NCBI RefSeq assembly: GCF_025685605.1
Contig: NZ_JAGTUT010000001.1
Location: forward strand, 1,736,001 to 1,800,000
DNA from: Granulicella arctica
GTDB taxonomy: Bacteria > Acidobacteriota > Terriglobia > Terriglobales > Acidobacteriaceae
Length of the DNA: 64,000 bases
Direction: 5' to 3'
Positions 1 through 10,175 of this stretch are shown here, in pieces. The position numbers and the translations under genes were made by a program. Position 1 is the first letter of the stretch; the number at the start of each line of letters is the position of its first letter. The notes beneath the pieces are model-generated. The model was not told the origin of the DNA and did not search any database. It was given only the letters and a program-made list of their open reading frames with translations.

Positions 1-130
1 AACCAAATGCGCTTCAAGGGTCGCCCAAGTCTATAGGGAGACTCGCCACGCCGCTCATCGCCTCAACCAGAACCTCGCGATTAAGCCGCTGGTGCGAGTC
101 ATTGCCGAACAAAGCCTACGGCTTCAAACC

Positions 131-862
131 TTAGGCAGCCATCAGGATCGCTCGTCCCAGCGCGCCCGTAAGCCCATCTTGCGCATCGAGAGCCGCATTC
201 CGAACCGGGCCCGCAAGCCCGCGAAGATGGTCCGCGAAGTTCCACGCGAGATCGCGAGCCTGGCACATATTCCAGTACGCGAGCACACGACCAGCCTTCC
301 CGGTGTCCTCCGCCAGAACACCCAGCGTATCAACTGCCAGCATCGTCAACGCCGCAGGCATCACCAGGTTCAACAGCGTATTCACGGATTCGTAGTCCGC
401 GTACTCCGCGCTCGTCAGCGAAGGCACAATACCCATCTCGGCATCCGTAACCAGCAACGCAAGCGCAAGGTCATGGTTGATATGCGCGTTCATCCCTGCC
501 AGCGCGAACTGAACGCGATCAATCCCCACCACGAAGCGTGCCTCGAACAGGGCCTTCCACGAAGAAGCAACGGTACCGCCCACGAGGTAGTCCGCGACAG
601 CCGTAAAGTAAAGGTTCGCAAAGGTCACATCTAGTTGCGTAAGCCACACGGGACTCTTCCAGCCGCCACCCGGAGGTTGCAGATCAACCTGTTGCGTCAC
701 CATCAAGTAGAGTCGGTTGAACCACTTCAGCCCATCGCCATTCGCCAGCAGGTCGTCGATCGCCTGCATCTTCGCAATTACCTCGGCGATGGTCGCGGGC
801 TTCTGCTCAGTCAGCACCGTGTAGAGCGCCAGCTCATCAGCGGAAAGGGTGGCTGTGGACAT
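131..862 (-). CDS. DUF5995 family protein
   Basis: The 243-residue protein has no signal peptide or membrane segment and looks cytosolic and mostly helical. It matches my memory of the DUF5995 family, whose signature is a central stretch of the form FxxxxMNAHINxDLxxAL, visible here around residues 118-135; the function is unknown. A strong Shine-Dalgarno (AGGAGG, read on the minus strand) sits just upstream of the ATG at 862, which fixes the start. The next gene upstream on this strand is the small zinc-ribbon gene 32 bases away, so the two may be co-transcribed. The first 130 bases of the window hold nothing I can support. Confidence 0.75.
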   Translation of the reverse strand: MSTATLSADELALYTVLTEQKPATIAEVIAKMQAIDDLLANGDGLKWFNRLYLMVTQQVDLQPPGGGWKSPVWLTQLDVTFANLYFTAVADYLVGGTVASSWKALFEARFVVGIDRVQFALAGMNAHINHDLALALLVTDAEMGIVPSLTSAEYADYESVNTLLNLVMPAALTMLAVDTLGVLAEDTGKAGRVLAYWNMCQARDLAWNFADHLRGLAGPVRNAALDAQDGLTGALGRAILMAA

Positions 863-894
863 GTTGCCTCCTGACGTACTGGAAGAGCTCGGCC

Positions 895-1116
895 CTAGCT
901 GTCTTTGCGGTAGAGCAGATTCTTCATCGCGTCCCTGCGAGCCTCATTCGCTTCACTCGCGGACTTGCGCTCTTCGGCATCCATCTTGCCTTTGCCTACG
1001 GCCTCGCTCGCCTCAGGCGAACTGCACTCCGGACAGCGATTGGCGAATCCCGGCTTATCCGGCTTCAGTTCGAACTCTTCAGAGCAAACGACGCAAACTT
1101 TGATCGGGAAAGACAT
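895..1116 (-). CDS. Small zinc-ribbon protein, unknown function
   Basis: The 73-residue protein has two CxxC knuckles: CVVC near residues 8-11 and CPEC near residues 28-31. They are separated by about 16 residues and followed by a charged, helical, Lys/Glu/Ala-rich C-terminal half. This layout suggests a single zinc ribbon with a basic tail, perhaps binding nucleic acid or protein; no function can be assigned. It lies just upstream of the DUF5995 gene on the same strand and diverges from the peptidase-like gene to its right. The start has only a weak purine-rich stretch ahead of it. Confidence 0.6.
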   Translation of the reverse strand: MSFPIKVCVVCSEEFELKPDKPGFANRCPECSSPEASEAVGKGKMDAEERKSASEANEARRDAMKNLLYRKDS

Positions 1117-1201
1117 ACCCCATCATCTTAAACCGAGTTCGCCATTTGGCATAGCTGGCAGCTCTCGCACGCGCCGTGCGCCCAGGCAAATTGCAGTCGC
1201 G

Positions 1202-1828
1202 ATGAAACGCCAATCGCCCCACCTTCACCATCCTTCCCGTAAGACCAGCGACAGCTCGCCTGCTATACGGGCAGCTCTCATTCGTAACCTCATGGAGGCC
1301 TTTGTGGCGAATCACCCAGCAAGAACAGAATCACCTGCCGTCGCCGAGTTGGCACGCGCCCTGCGAGGCGTTATCCCGGAGCTCGGCGGGAACGCCATCG
1401 GCACCGTCCGGGACGATGCCTCGCGGCACACCGCCGGTCTCGCGATCGACATCATGCTCAACAGCAAGGATCCCTACCAGAAGGGCATCGCCGACGACAT
1501 CATCAGCGCCTTGATCGATATGCAAAGCAAGATCCGCTGGCACGACATCCTCTATACAGACTGGCCGGACACCACACCCGGGGTGCCCTTTCACTTCCAT
1601 ATTCCCGGCGGTGGCGGAGGCTACGGCGGTCATCTCCTCCAGAAGAATCCCAACCACAACGTAGCCCTTGGCCGCGCCCACGAGAACCATATTCATGTGG
1701 ACTGGGTCGACTTCTCGCTGCGCATCCCCGGAGACAGCAAGTTCGTCTACGACTGGCCGTCCGATGCACGCACCATGGGCTTTGCTGACGGAATCCAGAG
1801 CCGCCTGATGCTAAGCTCGCGAACCTGA
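1202..1828 (+). CDS. LAS-superfamily (M15-like) metallopeptidase domain protein
   Basis: Counting from the ATG at 1202, the protein has 208 residues. It shows the zinc-site signature of the LAS (lysostaphin / D-Ala-D-Ala peptidase / hedgehog) fold: H76-x6-D83 within RHTAGLAID, and a later H163-x-H165 within ENHIHVDW. A Gly-rich loop lies between them. LAS enzymes cleave peptidoglycan cross-links or cell-wall peptides, so a murein amidase/carboxypeptidase role is plausible. No signal peptide is visible from this start. The open frame continues upstream to 965 and another ATG lies at 1292, so the N-terminus is uncertain; the 1292 start would still keep the catalytic residues. There is no clear ribosome-binding site at either. 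Confidence 0.6.
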   Translation: MKRQSPHLHHPSRKTSDSSPAIRAALIRNLMEAFVANHPARTESPAVAELARALRGVIPELGGNAIGTVRDDASRHTAGLAIDIMLNSKDPYQKGIADDIISALIDMQSKIRWHDILYTDWPDTTPGVPFHFHIPGGGGGYGGHLLQKNPNHNVALGRAHENHIHVDWVDFSLRIPGDSKFVYDWPSDARTMGFADGIQSRLMLSSRT

Positions 1829-1950
1829 CCGAATCTCGACGTCACTTACCTTCCCCAGTCAATCGACATCCGGGAATCGCCCTCGCCCCACACAGTGATT
1901 CCCGGCCTCGTTTGGTCCTGAACCGGGCGGCGAATGCCATAATCAAAATC

Positions 1951-4800
1951 ATGCCGTCCCTCTGGACCCCTACCGCCTGGACCGAACGCCTCGCCGAACT
2001 CGAAGCCCGCTCCCCCGAACTCAAGGAAGCCCCCCTCCGTCGTGATGTCCGTTCCCTCGGCATGCTCCTGGGAGAGGTCCTTCGCGAGCAGGCCGGCGAG
2101 CCGCTCTACGACGCCGTGGAAGCTCTTCGCCGCATCGCCATCGCTCGCCGCGAAGCCGACGCCGCGAACGACACTGCCGCAGCCCGCAGCCATCTCCAGC
2201 AAGCTCTCTTCAGCGTTCACGCCCACGCCGAAGACGCCACACAGGCCTATCAGCTCGCCCGCGCCTTCAGCTTCTACTTCGAGCTGATCAACCTCGCCGA
2301 GACCAATCACCGCAAGCGTCGACGTCTCGCCGGTTCGCTCGATCAGCAGGCGAAGAACGTCCAGCGCGGCAGCCTTCGCGGAGCCCTGCGCCAGCTCAAG
2401 CTCGCGGGCATCGACGCCCCGGAGGCCCGCGCGCTTCTCGGCAAGGTCTGCATCTCGCCCGTGTTCACCGCGCACCCCACCGAGGTCGCCCGCCGCAGCG
2501 TCATGTTCAAGCGCCGCCGCATCTCCGACCTGCTCGAACAGCTCGACCGCATCCCCGTTCCCGCCACCGACCTCGAAGCCCTCGAGCGCGACCTCACCGC
2601 CGAGATCACCGCCCTCTGGCAGACCGACGACGTCCGCTCCGAGCGCCCCACCGTGCGCGACGAGATCCGCATGGCGCTCGACTACTACGAGTCCTCCCTC
2701 TTCGATACCCTGCCCGTCCTCTACGCCGAAGTAGCGCTCGCCCTCGCAGCCGAATACCCCGAAGCAGGCAAGCCCTGCCTCGCCGACCTTCCCCAGCTCG
2801 TCTCCTTCGGCTCATGGATCGGCGGTGACCGCGACGGCAATCCCTTCGTCACACCCGAAGCCACCCGTGAAGCTCTCGCGATGGCGCACGCCCTGCTCCT
2901 CAACCACTATCGCCGGCGCCTCCAGAACATCTTCGAGCAGCTCGGCAGCTCCACCCAGCAAGTCCCCATCACCCCCGAGCTGCGCGCCCTCCTCGACCAA
3001 TATCTAGACCAGATGCGCGCCGCCGGCCAGCCCGCACTGGAGCAGCGCTTCCCGCACGAGCTCCTCCGTCTCCTCATCGCCTGTATCATGATGCGGCTCG
3101 GCGCCACACCGCAGTCGACCGTGCCACTCCCGGCAAGGCCTGCGCTCGCACCCTACACCCGCGCCGCCGACCTTCTCAGCGACCTTACCGTCCTCCGCAA
3201 ATCCCTGATCGCCAACCGGGGCCGACGCCTCACCGAACTCCTCATCGACCCGCTTCTCCTCGAGGTCCGCACCTACGGCCTGCACCTCCAGACCCTCGAC
3301 ATCCGCCAGCATGCCAAGGTGCACGCCGCTGCCATCACCGAACTCGACGCCTTTCATCCCCAACAGAACAGCCTGGAACTCCCCCCCGCTCTCACCCCCC
3401 AGACCACTGAACTCCTCGACACCTTCCGCACCATCGCCGACCTCAAGCGCTCCAGCGCGCCCGAGTCCATCCGGCAGTACGTCATCAGCGGTGCCACTTC
3501 GGCCGAGGACATCCTCAACGTGCTCTGGCTCGCTCGCCTCGGCAGCGTCAAAGTCGAAGCCGAGGGAGACGACCCCGGCCTTCAGCCCGTACCCCTCTTC
3601 GAGTCCATCGAAGACCTCCAGAACGCTTCCGCCATCATGCGCGAACTCTGGTCGAGCGAAGCCTACCAGCCACTCCTCGCCTCGTGGAACCACCGCCAGG
3701 AGGTCATGCTCGGCTACTCCGACTCCAATAAAGACGGCGGCATGATCACCAGCACCTGGGAGATCTATCAGGCCCACCGCGCCCTCTACGACGTGGCGCG
3801 GGACTGCGGCGTCACCCTCCGTCTCTTCCACGGTCGCGGCGGTACCGTAGGCCGGGGCGGCGGGCCCACCCACCGCGCCATCTTCGCCCAGCCCATGGAT
3901 TCCTTCTCCGGCGAGTTCCGCATCACCGAGCAGGGCGAGGTCCTCAACTGGAAGTACTCCGACGTCATCCTCGCCGAGCGCAACCTTGAACTCATGATCG
4001 CCGCCTCCCTCGACGCCCTCGCAAGGCCGGACGCTCTCCTCCAGAAGGGTGCGGCCATTCCCCACCTCACAGGCGAGATCCTCCCTCCCTGGGAGGCTGC
4101 CATGAATCAGCTCTCGGCAACCTCCTACACCTTCTACCGCGCCGAGATCCTCGATAACCCCGAAACCTTCACCTACTTCGAGCAGGCCACGCCCGTCGCC
4201 GAGCTCGAACACGCCCGCATCGGCTCCCGCCCCGCGCGCCGCGCCAGTAAGGACGCCAAACGCTCCTTCGCCGGCCTCCGCGCCATCCCCTGGGTCTTCG
4301 GCTGGATGCAGTCCCGTCAGCTTGTTCCCGCCTGGTTCGGCGTAGGCCACGCCATCGAGCTCTTCCTCAACGCCGATCCGGCCAACCTCGCACTCCTCCA
4401 GACCATGGCCCGCGACTTCCCTCTCTTCATCGACATCATCCGCAACGTCGAGATGGCGCTCGCCAAGGCCGACTTCGGCATCGCCCGCCTCTACGCCTCA
4501 CTCGTAGAAGATGAGCAGCTTCGCGACCGAGTCTTCAACACTCTCGAAACCGAGTTCAAGCTGACGCTCCGCATGATCCTCGCCGTCACCGGCCAGACCG
4601 CGCTGCTCGAAAAAAACCCCGTCCTCGAGCAATCCATCCGCCTCCGCAATCCCTACGTCGACCCACTCTCCCTCATTCAGGTCGAACTAATCCGCCGCAA
4701 GCGTGCCGCCGAAGAGACCGGCGCAGACGCCACCGAACTCAACCGCGCCATCACAGCCACCATTAACGGCATCAGCGCCGGCCTCCGCAACACGGGCTGA
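1951..4800 (+). CDS. ppc: Phosphoenolpyruvate carboxylase
   Basis: This enzyme carboxylates PEP with bicarbonate to give oxaloacetate and so refills the TCA cycle. The family's landmarks are all present: FTAHPTE with its catalytic His, GSWIGGDRDGNP, LGYSDSNKDGG, the Arg/Gly-rich loop FHGRGGTVGRGGGP, FRITEQGE, and the C-terminal end NTG that closes most PEP carboxylases. Length is 949 residues, close to the usual 880-960. The frame is open from 1912, but residues before the ATG at 1951 do not resemble the family. The next rightward gene is 222 bases away, so the gene is probably monocistronic. Codons are strongly C-ending. Confidence 0.97.
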   Translation: MPSLWTPTAWTERLAELEARSPELKEAPLRRDVRSLGMLLGEVLREQAGEPLYDAVEALRRIAIARREADAANDTAAARSHLQQALFSVHAHAEDATQAYQLARAFSFYFELINLAETNHRKRRRLAGSLDQQAKNVQRGSLRGALRQLKLAGIDAPEARALLGKVCISPVFTAHPTEVARRSVMFKRRRISDLLEQLDRIPVPATDLEALERDLTAEITALWQTDDVRSERPTVRDEIRMALDYYESSLFDTLPVLYAEVALALAAEYPEAGKPCLADLPQLVSFGSWIGGDRDGNPFVTPEATREALAMAHALLLNHYRRRLQNIFEQLGSSTQQVPITPELRALLDQYLDQMRAAGQPALEQRFPHELLRLLIACIMMRLGATPQSTVPLPARPALAPYTRAADLLSDLTVLRKSLIANRGRRLTELLIDPLLLEVRTYGLHLQTLDIRQHAKVHAAAITELDAFHPQQNSLELPPALTPQTTELLDTFRTIADLKRSSAPESIRQYVISGATSAEDILNVLWLARLGSVKVEAEGDDPGLQPVPLFESIEDLQNASAIMRELWSSEAYQPLLASWNHRQEVMLGYSDSNKDGGMITSTWEIYQAHRALYDVARDCGVTLRLFHGRGGTVGRGGGPTHRAIFAQPMDSFSGEFRITEQGEVLNWKYSDVILAERNLELMIAASLDALARPDALLQKGAAIPHLTGEILPPWEAAMNQLSATSYTFYRAEILDNPETFTYFEQATPVAELEHARIGSRPARRASKDAKRSFAGLRAIPWVFGWMQSRQLVPAWFGVGHAIELFLNADPANLALLQTMARDFPLFIDIIRNVEMALAKADFGIARLYASLVEDEQLRDRVFNTLETEFKLTLRMILAVTGQTALLEKNPVLEQSIRLRNPYVDPLSLIQVELIRRKRAAEETGADATELNRAITATINGISAGLRNTG

Positions 4801-4898
4801 TGAAAACTGCACATCAGGCGCACTACTTGTCTTTCCTCACAGAGCAGGATCGGCTACAGTCGCACTCATGTTCCTCATGGTCCTTGTCGAACTCAATG

Positions 4899-4927
4899 TT
4901 GAAGTTAAGTTCGAAATCTTTTAGATT
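4899..4927 (+). promoter_or_regulatory. Candidate sigma-70-type promoter
   Basis: TTGAAG and TAGATT are separated by exactly 17 bases inside the AT-richer 222-base gap after ppc. The downstream gene starts about 95 bases later, so transcription from here would give a leader of roughly 85 bases. This is pattern matching to the housekeeping consensus only. Confidence 0.4.
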
Positions 4928-5022
4928 CACTCACGCTCCTAACCCGTTTTAACGCCTATTTCAGCCTCAAAGCCGACTTCCTACATCTATCGCCCCCGCT
5001 ACCGCATCAAAAATCGAAGATT

Positions 5023-5850
5023 ATGCGAACGCTCAGGCATCTTGTTCTTCCTCTGCTGTTCTGTATCCCCGCGATCGTAGCGGCACAGTCCAACCAGCCC
5101 ACGCTCGAAGCGCGCCTCATCAACAAGCCGCTCTACCTGCGCGGCCTCTGGCGCAACGACAATCTACGATTTGACGGCCTGGGCCGCCTCACAACCCCCT
5201 CCGAGACCACCTCCTTCACCCTCGCCGGTATGGACGTCACTCGCGTCTACCTCCAGGGCGACGGCCTCATCATGGAAGGTCGCCGCGTCGGCCTCGAACT
5301 CGAGCAGCAGGACGCCCGCACCCGCGTCCCCATTCAGGTCAACGGAGCCGACGAGCCGATCCGTATCGAGATCACCCTCGCCCCGGGTGCCGACTACAAC
5401 CACGCCCTCTCCGCCATCTTTGTCGAAGATCTAGCCAGCCTCGTCCCCACGCTTCCCGACTACTGGCAGGTCTATGCCACCAACAACTTTCTCGCCCCCG
5501 GCAATCAGCGCCCGCTCCACTCCGAGGCGTCCGAAAAGATGCTCGACAAGCCCATCAACAAGGGAGGAAAGGAGTCCATTACCAAGCCCACCCTGGCTCG
5601 CTCCGTCGCTCCCGAGATCACCCCCGCCGCAACCAACCTCCGGTACAAGGCCAGCGTGATCATCAGCCTGATCGTCGAGAAGGAAGGCGTTCCAACGCAT
5701 CTCCAACTCCTGCGGCCCGCCGGTCTTGGTCTCGACGAGCAGGCAATCGCCGCCGTCCAGAAGTACATCTTCCGCCCCGCAACGCAGAAGGGTAAGCCCG
5801 TTCCCGTCGACCTCAACGTCGTCGTCGACTTCAACGGCGGCAACCGCTAA
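5023..5850 (+). CDS. Exported protein with TonB C-terminal domain
   Basis: The 275-residue protein begins with a cleavable signal peptide (hydrophobic residues 7-21, cleavage likely after AAQ). The middle part is of unknown fold. The last 75 or so residues match a TonB C-terminal domain: a VIISLIVEKEG strand, LDEQAIAAVQKYIFRPA and KGKPVPVDLNVVVDF. Classical TonB has an uncleaved N-terminal anchor and a Pro-rich linker, and both are missing here. This is therefore one of the exported TonB-like proteins common in this lineage, not an energy transducer proven by sequence. No ExbB/ExbD genes are nearby. The start has a weak ribosome-binding site, but the signal peptide supports it. Confidence 0.75.
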   Translation: MRTLRHLVLPLLFCIPAIVAAQSNQPTLEARLINKPLYLRGLWRNDNLRFDGLGRLTTPSETTSFTLAGMDVTRVYLQGDGLIMEGRRVGLELEQQDARTRVPIQVNGADEPIRIEITLAPGADYNHALSAIFVEDLASLVPTLPDYWQVYATNNFLAPGNQRPLHSEASEKMLDKPINKGGKESITKPTLARSVAPEITPAATNLRYKASVIISLIVEKEGVPTHLQLLRPAGLGLDEQAIAAVQKYIFRPATQKGKPVPVDLNVVVDFNGGNR

Positions 5851-5943
5851 GGCCGAAGCCCCACGCATCGCGAAGGGTCCGCAAGGCAACTCCTGGCCGC
5901 GTACCTGCTACCCTGCTTCTATCCACTTTTTCTGGGAGCATCC

Positions 5944-7947
5944 ATGCGTAGCCTTCGCCAAGCCGTCACTGCAGCCCTTTGTAGCACCCTCTGTATCGCT
6001 GCCGTCGCTCAACGCCGCGCCCCGCTCACCGCAGAAGAGGCCGCCGCTCTCATCACCAAGCGGGAAGGCATCGAGAAGCAGTTGGAAGACGTCGCCGTCA
6101 TCGACCGCAAGGTCATGATCCCCATGAAGGACGGCATCCGCATCGCCGCCGACATCTACCGCCCCAAAGACACCTCGAAGAAGTATCCGATCATCCTCTC
6201 CCGTACCCCCTACAACTTTAACTTCTGGGACGTCAAACTCGGCACCTGGCGCGACATGACCACCGAACTCGACGCCGTCAAGCGTGGCTACGTCCTTATC
6301 GAGATGAACGAGCGTGGCCACTTCTTCTCCGAAGGCAACTACGACATCCTCGGCACACCCCTTACCGACTCCGACGAAGAGCTCGACTGGATGGGCGCGC
6401 AGCCCTGGTCAAGCGGCAAAGTCGGCATGATCGGCTGCTCCTCCACCGCCGAGTATCAACTGGCCGTAGCCTCACGCGGCAACAAGAATCTCACCACCTT
6501 CATCCCCCAGAGCTTCGGTGCCGGTGTCGGCAAGGTCGGTCCCTACAACGAGCAGGGCAACTGGTATCGCGGCGGTGCCGTGCAGATGCTCTTCATCGAC
6601 TGGATCTACGGCGAGCAGAATCAGGTCCGCCCCATGTTTCCCCCGACCACCTCGCAGGCTGACCTCATCAAGGCCTCGAAGATGTTCGACCTCGCCCCGC
6701 AGATGCCCCCCGTCGACTGGGCCAAGGCCTTTACCCACCTCCCCGAGAAGGACATCATCTCCGCGGTAGACGGCCCCAAAGGCATCTACTCGGACAAGAT
6801 GCCCGTCGATACCGGCGGTGCCATGATCGAGCGCACCCCCAACGATCCCGCATGGCGCAAGGGCGGCATCTGGCAGTCCGACACCATGCCCATCAATCTC
6901 CCCGGCTTCTGGTTCATGACCTGGTACGACGTCTCGACCGGCCCCAACCTCGCCGCCTACAACTTCGTGCGCTCAACTGCCAAAGGTGAAGTGGCGAACG
7001 AACAATACGCCGTCATCGCCCCCACCCTCCACTGCGGGTACAAGCGCGCCACCGAGCACACCGTAGTCGGCCAGCGCGACATGGGCGACGCCCGCCTCGA
7101 CTGGGACGGCATGACCTACGCCTGGTTTGACCACTTCCTCAAGGGTGAAGACAACGGCTTCCTCCAGAAGACGCCGAAGGTCCAGTACTACACCATGGGC
7201 ATGAACAAGTGGCAGCACTCCGAGGTCTGGCCTCCAGCCACCGCCAAGCCTGTCACACTGACCCTCACCAGCGGCGGCCACGCCAACACCCTCCACGGCG
7301 ACGGCGTCCTCTCCATGGCTCCTGCAGCACCTGCCCCGAAGGCAAAGAAATCAAAGATCTCCCCTGACCTGGCCGACCTCTTCGTCTACGATCCCATGAA
7401 CCCCACACCCTCCTATGGCGGCAACGTCTGCTGCGCCGCCAACTCCATTCCCGGCACAGGCGGAGCGCTCGACCAGCGCAAGATGGAAGAGCGTCAGGAC
7501 ATCCTCGTCTACACCTCGCAGCCCTTCAAAGACGGCATCGAAGTCTCCGGCCCCATCACCGCGACCCTCTACGTCTCCTCCGACGTCAAGGACACCGACG
7601 TCACCGTCAAGGTTCTCGACGTCTACCCCGACGGCACCGCCTACAACCTCGACGAGACCATCCAGCGACTCCGCTATCGCGATGGCGACGACAAGATCGT
7701 TTGGATGGAGAAGGACAAGGTCTACAAGGTCACCCTGACCCCGATGAACACCAGCAACTTCTTCCTACCCGGCCACAGCATCCGTCTCGAGGTCGCAGGA
7801 GCCAACTTCCCCCGCTTCGACCGCAACCTCAACACCGGCGGTGACAACTTCTCCGAGACCACCAGCGTCATCGCCCACACCCGGATCCATCACACCCCGC
7901 AATACCCCAGCACCCTCACCCTCTCCGTCGTAAAGCCAGCAAACTAG
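5944..7947 (+). CDS. Exported CocE/NonD-type (S15) hydrolase
   Basis: This 667-residue alpha/beta hydrolase has an N-terminal signal peptide (residues 1-22, ending AVAQ). The S15/CocE fold begins at about residue 55 ([18 protein letters not shown]). The nucleophile elbow is [10 protein letters not shown], with Ser166 aligning to the catalytic serine of the usual GxSYxG motif; the residues just after it are atypical. The last 200 residues (from about [11 protein letters not shown]) match the jelly-roll C-terminal domain of X-Pro dipeptidyl-peptidase/CocE enzymes. Known members cleave X-Pro peptides, cephalosporin side chains or esters; the substrate here is unknown. A GGGAG ribosome-binding site precedes the ATG. 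It converges on the amidohydrolase gene. Confidence 0.88.
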   Translation: MRSLRQAVTAALCSTLCIAAVAQRRAPLTAEEAAALITKREGIEKQLEDVAVIDRKVMIPMKDGIRIAADIYRPKDTSKKYPIILSRTPYNFNFWDVKLGTWRDMTTELDAVKRGYVLIEMNERGHFFSEGNYDILGTPLTDSDEELDWMGAQPWSSGKVGMIGCSSTAEYQLAVASRGNKNLTTFIPQSFGAGVGKVGPYNEQGNWYRGGAVQMLFIDWIYGEQNQVRPMFPPTTSQADLIKASKMFDLAPQMPPVDWAKAFTHLPEKDIISAVDGPKGIYSDKMPVDTGGAMIERTPNDPAWRKGGIWQSDTMPINLPGFWFMTWYDVSTGPNLAAYNFVRSTAKGEVANEQYAVIAPTLHCGYKRATEHTVVGQRDMGDARLDWDGMTYAWFDHFLKGEDNGFLQKTPKVQYYTMGMNKWQHSEVWPPATAKPVTLTLTSGGHANTLHGDGVLSMAPAAPAPKAKKSKISPDLADLFVYDPMNPTPSYGGNVCCAANSIPGTGGALDQRKMEERQDILVYTSQPFKDGIEVSGPITATLYVSSDVKDTDVTVKVLDVYPDGTAYNLDETIQRLRYRDGDDKIVWMEKDKVYKVTLTPMNTSNFFLPGHSIRLEVAGANFPRFDRNLNTGGDNFSETTSVIAHTRIHHTPQYPSTLTLSVVKPAN

Positions 7948-7965
7948 GCTTCAGATCTGAAACCG

Positions 7966-7992
7966 CCTGGGCACTTCTTAGAGGTGCTCAGG
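7966..7992. terminator. Hairpin between convergent genes
   Basis: CCTGGGCAC and GTGCTCAGG pair over 9 positions (one G-U wobble) around a 9-base loop. The hairpin lies between the stop of the hydrolase and the stop of the amidohydrolase. Neither side has a clear T-tract, so bidirectional termination is inferred from position and stem strength. Confidence 0.5.
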
Positions 7993-9333
7993 CTAGGGCG
8001 CATGCGGACCATCACTCATCTTCTTGCCGTCCTTCCAGACCGCAGCAATCAACTCCGTATTCCGAATGTCCTCACTCGGATCTTTGTCCAGCACGACGAA
8101 GTTAGCCTTCAGCCCCGGCTTCAACATCCCAAACTCGCTCGAAGCCCGCAGCAGTGTCGCCCCGTTCTTCGTCCCGACGGTAATCGCCTGTAGCGGTGTC
8201 AACCCAGCCTGAACCAGTAGCTGCAACTCCGTATGCTCGGCAAATCCAAACGGCCGAATCGGCGTTGCCCCGGAGTCCGTACCGAGCGCCACCGGGATCC
8301 CCGCGTCGTACACCTTCTTCAGATTCTTCAAGGCTATCGGCAGCGCCGCACGCTCCGCAGCCGTAGCCTTTGACGCGTTCTGCGTCTCCTTATACTTCGG
8401 ATCGGTAATCATCGCGAACACACCCGGCTCCAGCGCATCCCGAAAGAACGGCTCGTTGAGCCACGCCGGATCACCCGCATACGCCACCGCAAAATCATCC
8501 AGCGACAGCGTACCGATGTACGTCACATGTTTCTGTTTCATCTCGGCAATCAACGAATCTGGAATCTCCTGATCCCGCACGCTGTGCGCCATGATGTCCA
8601 GCCCGGCATCCACCAACTGCTGGGCATCCTCCTCATGAAACAGGTGCGAAGCTACCCGAAGATGCTGCTTGTGCGCCTCGTCGATGATCGCCGTGTAGAC
8701 CTCCGGCTTCATCTTCGTGAACTGTCCATAAAAGTCGTCGACCCACATCTTCACCACATCCGGCTTGTGCTTCGCAAGCTCCCGCACATCCGCCCGAGCC
8801 TCTTCCGCCGTCGCAGGCCGATAGACCTGGTCCATCCCCATCGCCAGCGGCGGCATCCCCTGCGGCGCGCCAAATCCCTTGCCGGCTGTATACAACAGCG
8901 CTCCCGGCAGCGTCCCCGCATGCGACTCCGCCCGCCACCCATAAGCCTCATCATGGTCGGTCCCCATCACCAGCACCGCGCCCACGCCATAGTCCTGGTA
9001 TTGCATCAACTCCCGCTGCTCGTTCTCTTTGGAGTAGTTCGCCGAAGCCGTCTTCGTCCCTTTCAACAGCCCAACATGTCCATGCGCGTTGATGATCTCG
9101 GGCATCACCGTCTTACCCGCCATATCAAGAACAGTCGCGCCCTTCGGTACCGCGGCGCCGGTATCCGTGACCGCACGAATGCTGCCGCCATCAATCACCA
9201 GCGCAGCATGGTGTCGAGGCGCTCCACCCTCCCCGTCGATCACCGTCACATCGCGCAGCACCGTAATCTGCGCTCCTGCTGCACTTGCCCCAAGCACAGC
9301 ACCCAGACCTGCAACGCCACAAAACTTCAACAT
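7993..9333 (-). CDS. Exported amidohydrolase (imidazolonepropionase-like)
   Basis: This 446-residue metal-dependent hydrolase has a signal peptide (residues 1-21, ending AAGAQ), so it acts outside the cytoplasm. Amidohydrolase-superfamily metal ligands are recognisable: HGH in VMPEIINAHGHVG, a Lys in VVKMWVDDF, single His residues in VASHLFHEE and IMAHSV, and the Asp of ALGTDSG. The C-terminal part (LKPGLKANFVVLDKDP) forms the usual small beta-sandwich. The family includes imidazolonepropionase, prolidase-like and dipeptide-hydrolysing enzymes; the substrate cannot be read from sequence. It is last in a leftward run that also contains the hypothetical gene 46 bases upstream. Confidence 0.88.
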   Translation of the reverse strand: MLKFCGVAGLGAVLGASAAGAQITVLRDVTVIDGEGGAPRHHAALVIDGGSIRAVTDTGAAVPKGATVLDMAGKTVMPEIINAHGHVGLLKGTKTASANYSKENEQRELMQYQDYGVGAVLVMGTDHDEAYGWRAESHAGTLPGALLYTAGKGFGAPQGMPPLAMGMDQVYRPATAEEARADVRELAKHKPDVVKMWVDDFYGQFTKMKPEVYTAIIDEAHKQHLRVASHLFHEEDAQQLVDAGLDIMAHSVRDQEIPDSLIAEMKQKHVTYIGTLSLDDFAVAYAGDPAWLNEPFFRDALEPGVFAMITDPKYKETQNASKATAAERAALPIALKNLKKVYDAGIPVALGTDSGATPIRPFGFAEHTELQLLVQAGLTPLQAITVGTKNGATLLRASSEFGMLKPGLKANFVVLDKDPSEDIRNTELIAAVWKDGKKMSDGPHAP

Positions 9334-9379
9334 GCCAGCACCTCCTCTGCCTGAGATGCGCCGTCGGCCAGAGTTGGCC

Positions 9380-10117
9380 TCAATATCCCTGGTCGGCCCG
9401 GAACGCCGTCACATGATTCTTCACAAACGTAACCGCAAACGGCTTTCCTAGATTCGCAAACACCACCATCCGATTCCCATACGCATCGCTCGTGCTCTTC
9501 GACACCTGTCCCAGCGCCATCTGCACCTGCCGCTCGTTCATCCCGAGGATCACGCGATGCTCATCGATCGCCTTCCACGTCTCCGGTCCCCAATGCTTAT
9601 ACAGCTCGTGCGGATCGTCATAGAAGAAGATCTCATCGACATAGAACGTGTACCCGCCAGCCTCTTTGTACCCAACCGGCACCGCATACTCAACCGTCGG
9701 CGAGGGAGACTGCGGCAGCGTAAAAACCAGCAGCACCTGTTTCTCGCCACCAGGAATCCGAAACGTAGCCGTCTTCGGCGCAACCTGCTCAAACGCGTCC
9801 TTCACCACCAGCGGAACCGCCGCCAGCAGCACACCCTTGCTCTTGTAGTCCGTCCGGTGTCCCGCATACGCGTAATAATCCATCTGCCCGCCAGCCGAGA
9901 CCCACAGGGTCGAGCCCACCAGCTCCTTCGCGTCCGCCAGAGACGATTGGCGCTTCTTCTTCAGGAAGACTAGGTCGTCATCATCGGTCTTGTAGTACGG
10001 CTTCGCCACCGCCTTCTCCGGCGCATTCCGCTCCCGATAGATCATCCCAACACGTACGCCAACCACCACCAATACCAGCAGCGTCGCTCCGATTCCCGCC
10101 TTAGCCCCATTTTGCAT
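9380..10117 (-). CDS. Membrane-anchored protein of unknown function
   Basis: I do not recognise this 245-residue protein. One N-terminal hydrophobic segment (residues 6-26) is followed by Arg/Glu, suggesting a signal anchor with a soluble extracytoplasmic domain. That domain has beta-strand-like alternation and ends with a piece resembling small outer-membrane-assembly (SmpA/BamE-like) domains: HRVILGMNERQVQMALGQVSKSTSD followed by VVFANLGKPFAVTFVKNHV. In BamE the pattern 'G M s r e q V r a l l G' opens the domain, so a BamE-like C-terminus is a tentative idea. It sits between the MFS and amidohydrolase genes on the same strand. Confidence 0.65.
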   Translation of the reverse strand: MQNGAKAGIGATLLVLVVVGVRVGMIYRERNAPEKAVAKPYYKTDDDDLVFLKKKRQSSLADAKELVGSTLWVSAGGQMDYYAYAGHRTDYKSKGVLLAAVPLVVKDAFEQVAPKTATFRIPGGEKQVLLVFTLPQSPSPTVEYAVPVGYKEAGGYTFYVDEIFFYDDPHELYKHWGPETWKAIDEHRVILGMNERQVQMALGQVSKSTSDAYGNRMVVFANLGKPFAVTFVKNHVTAFRADQGY

Positions 10118-10175
10118 CGGTCAAACCTCAGTAGCAGTTCTAGTGTGTCCACGCTCCACACGCAAGTCGCACAGG

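Noticed and set aside
3004..4350. A 448-codon open frame antisense to ppc
   Set aside because: It lies wholly inside ppc and has the same Gly/Glu/Val-rich shadow composition.
8527..9354. A 275-codon open frame antisense to the amidohydrolase
   Set aside because: It is Arg/His-rich with no motif and covers the well-supported amidohydrolase.
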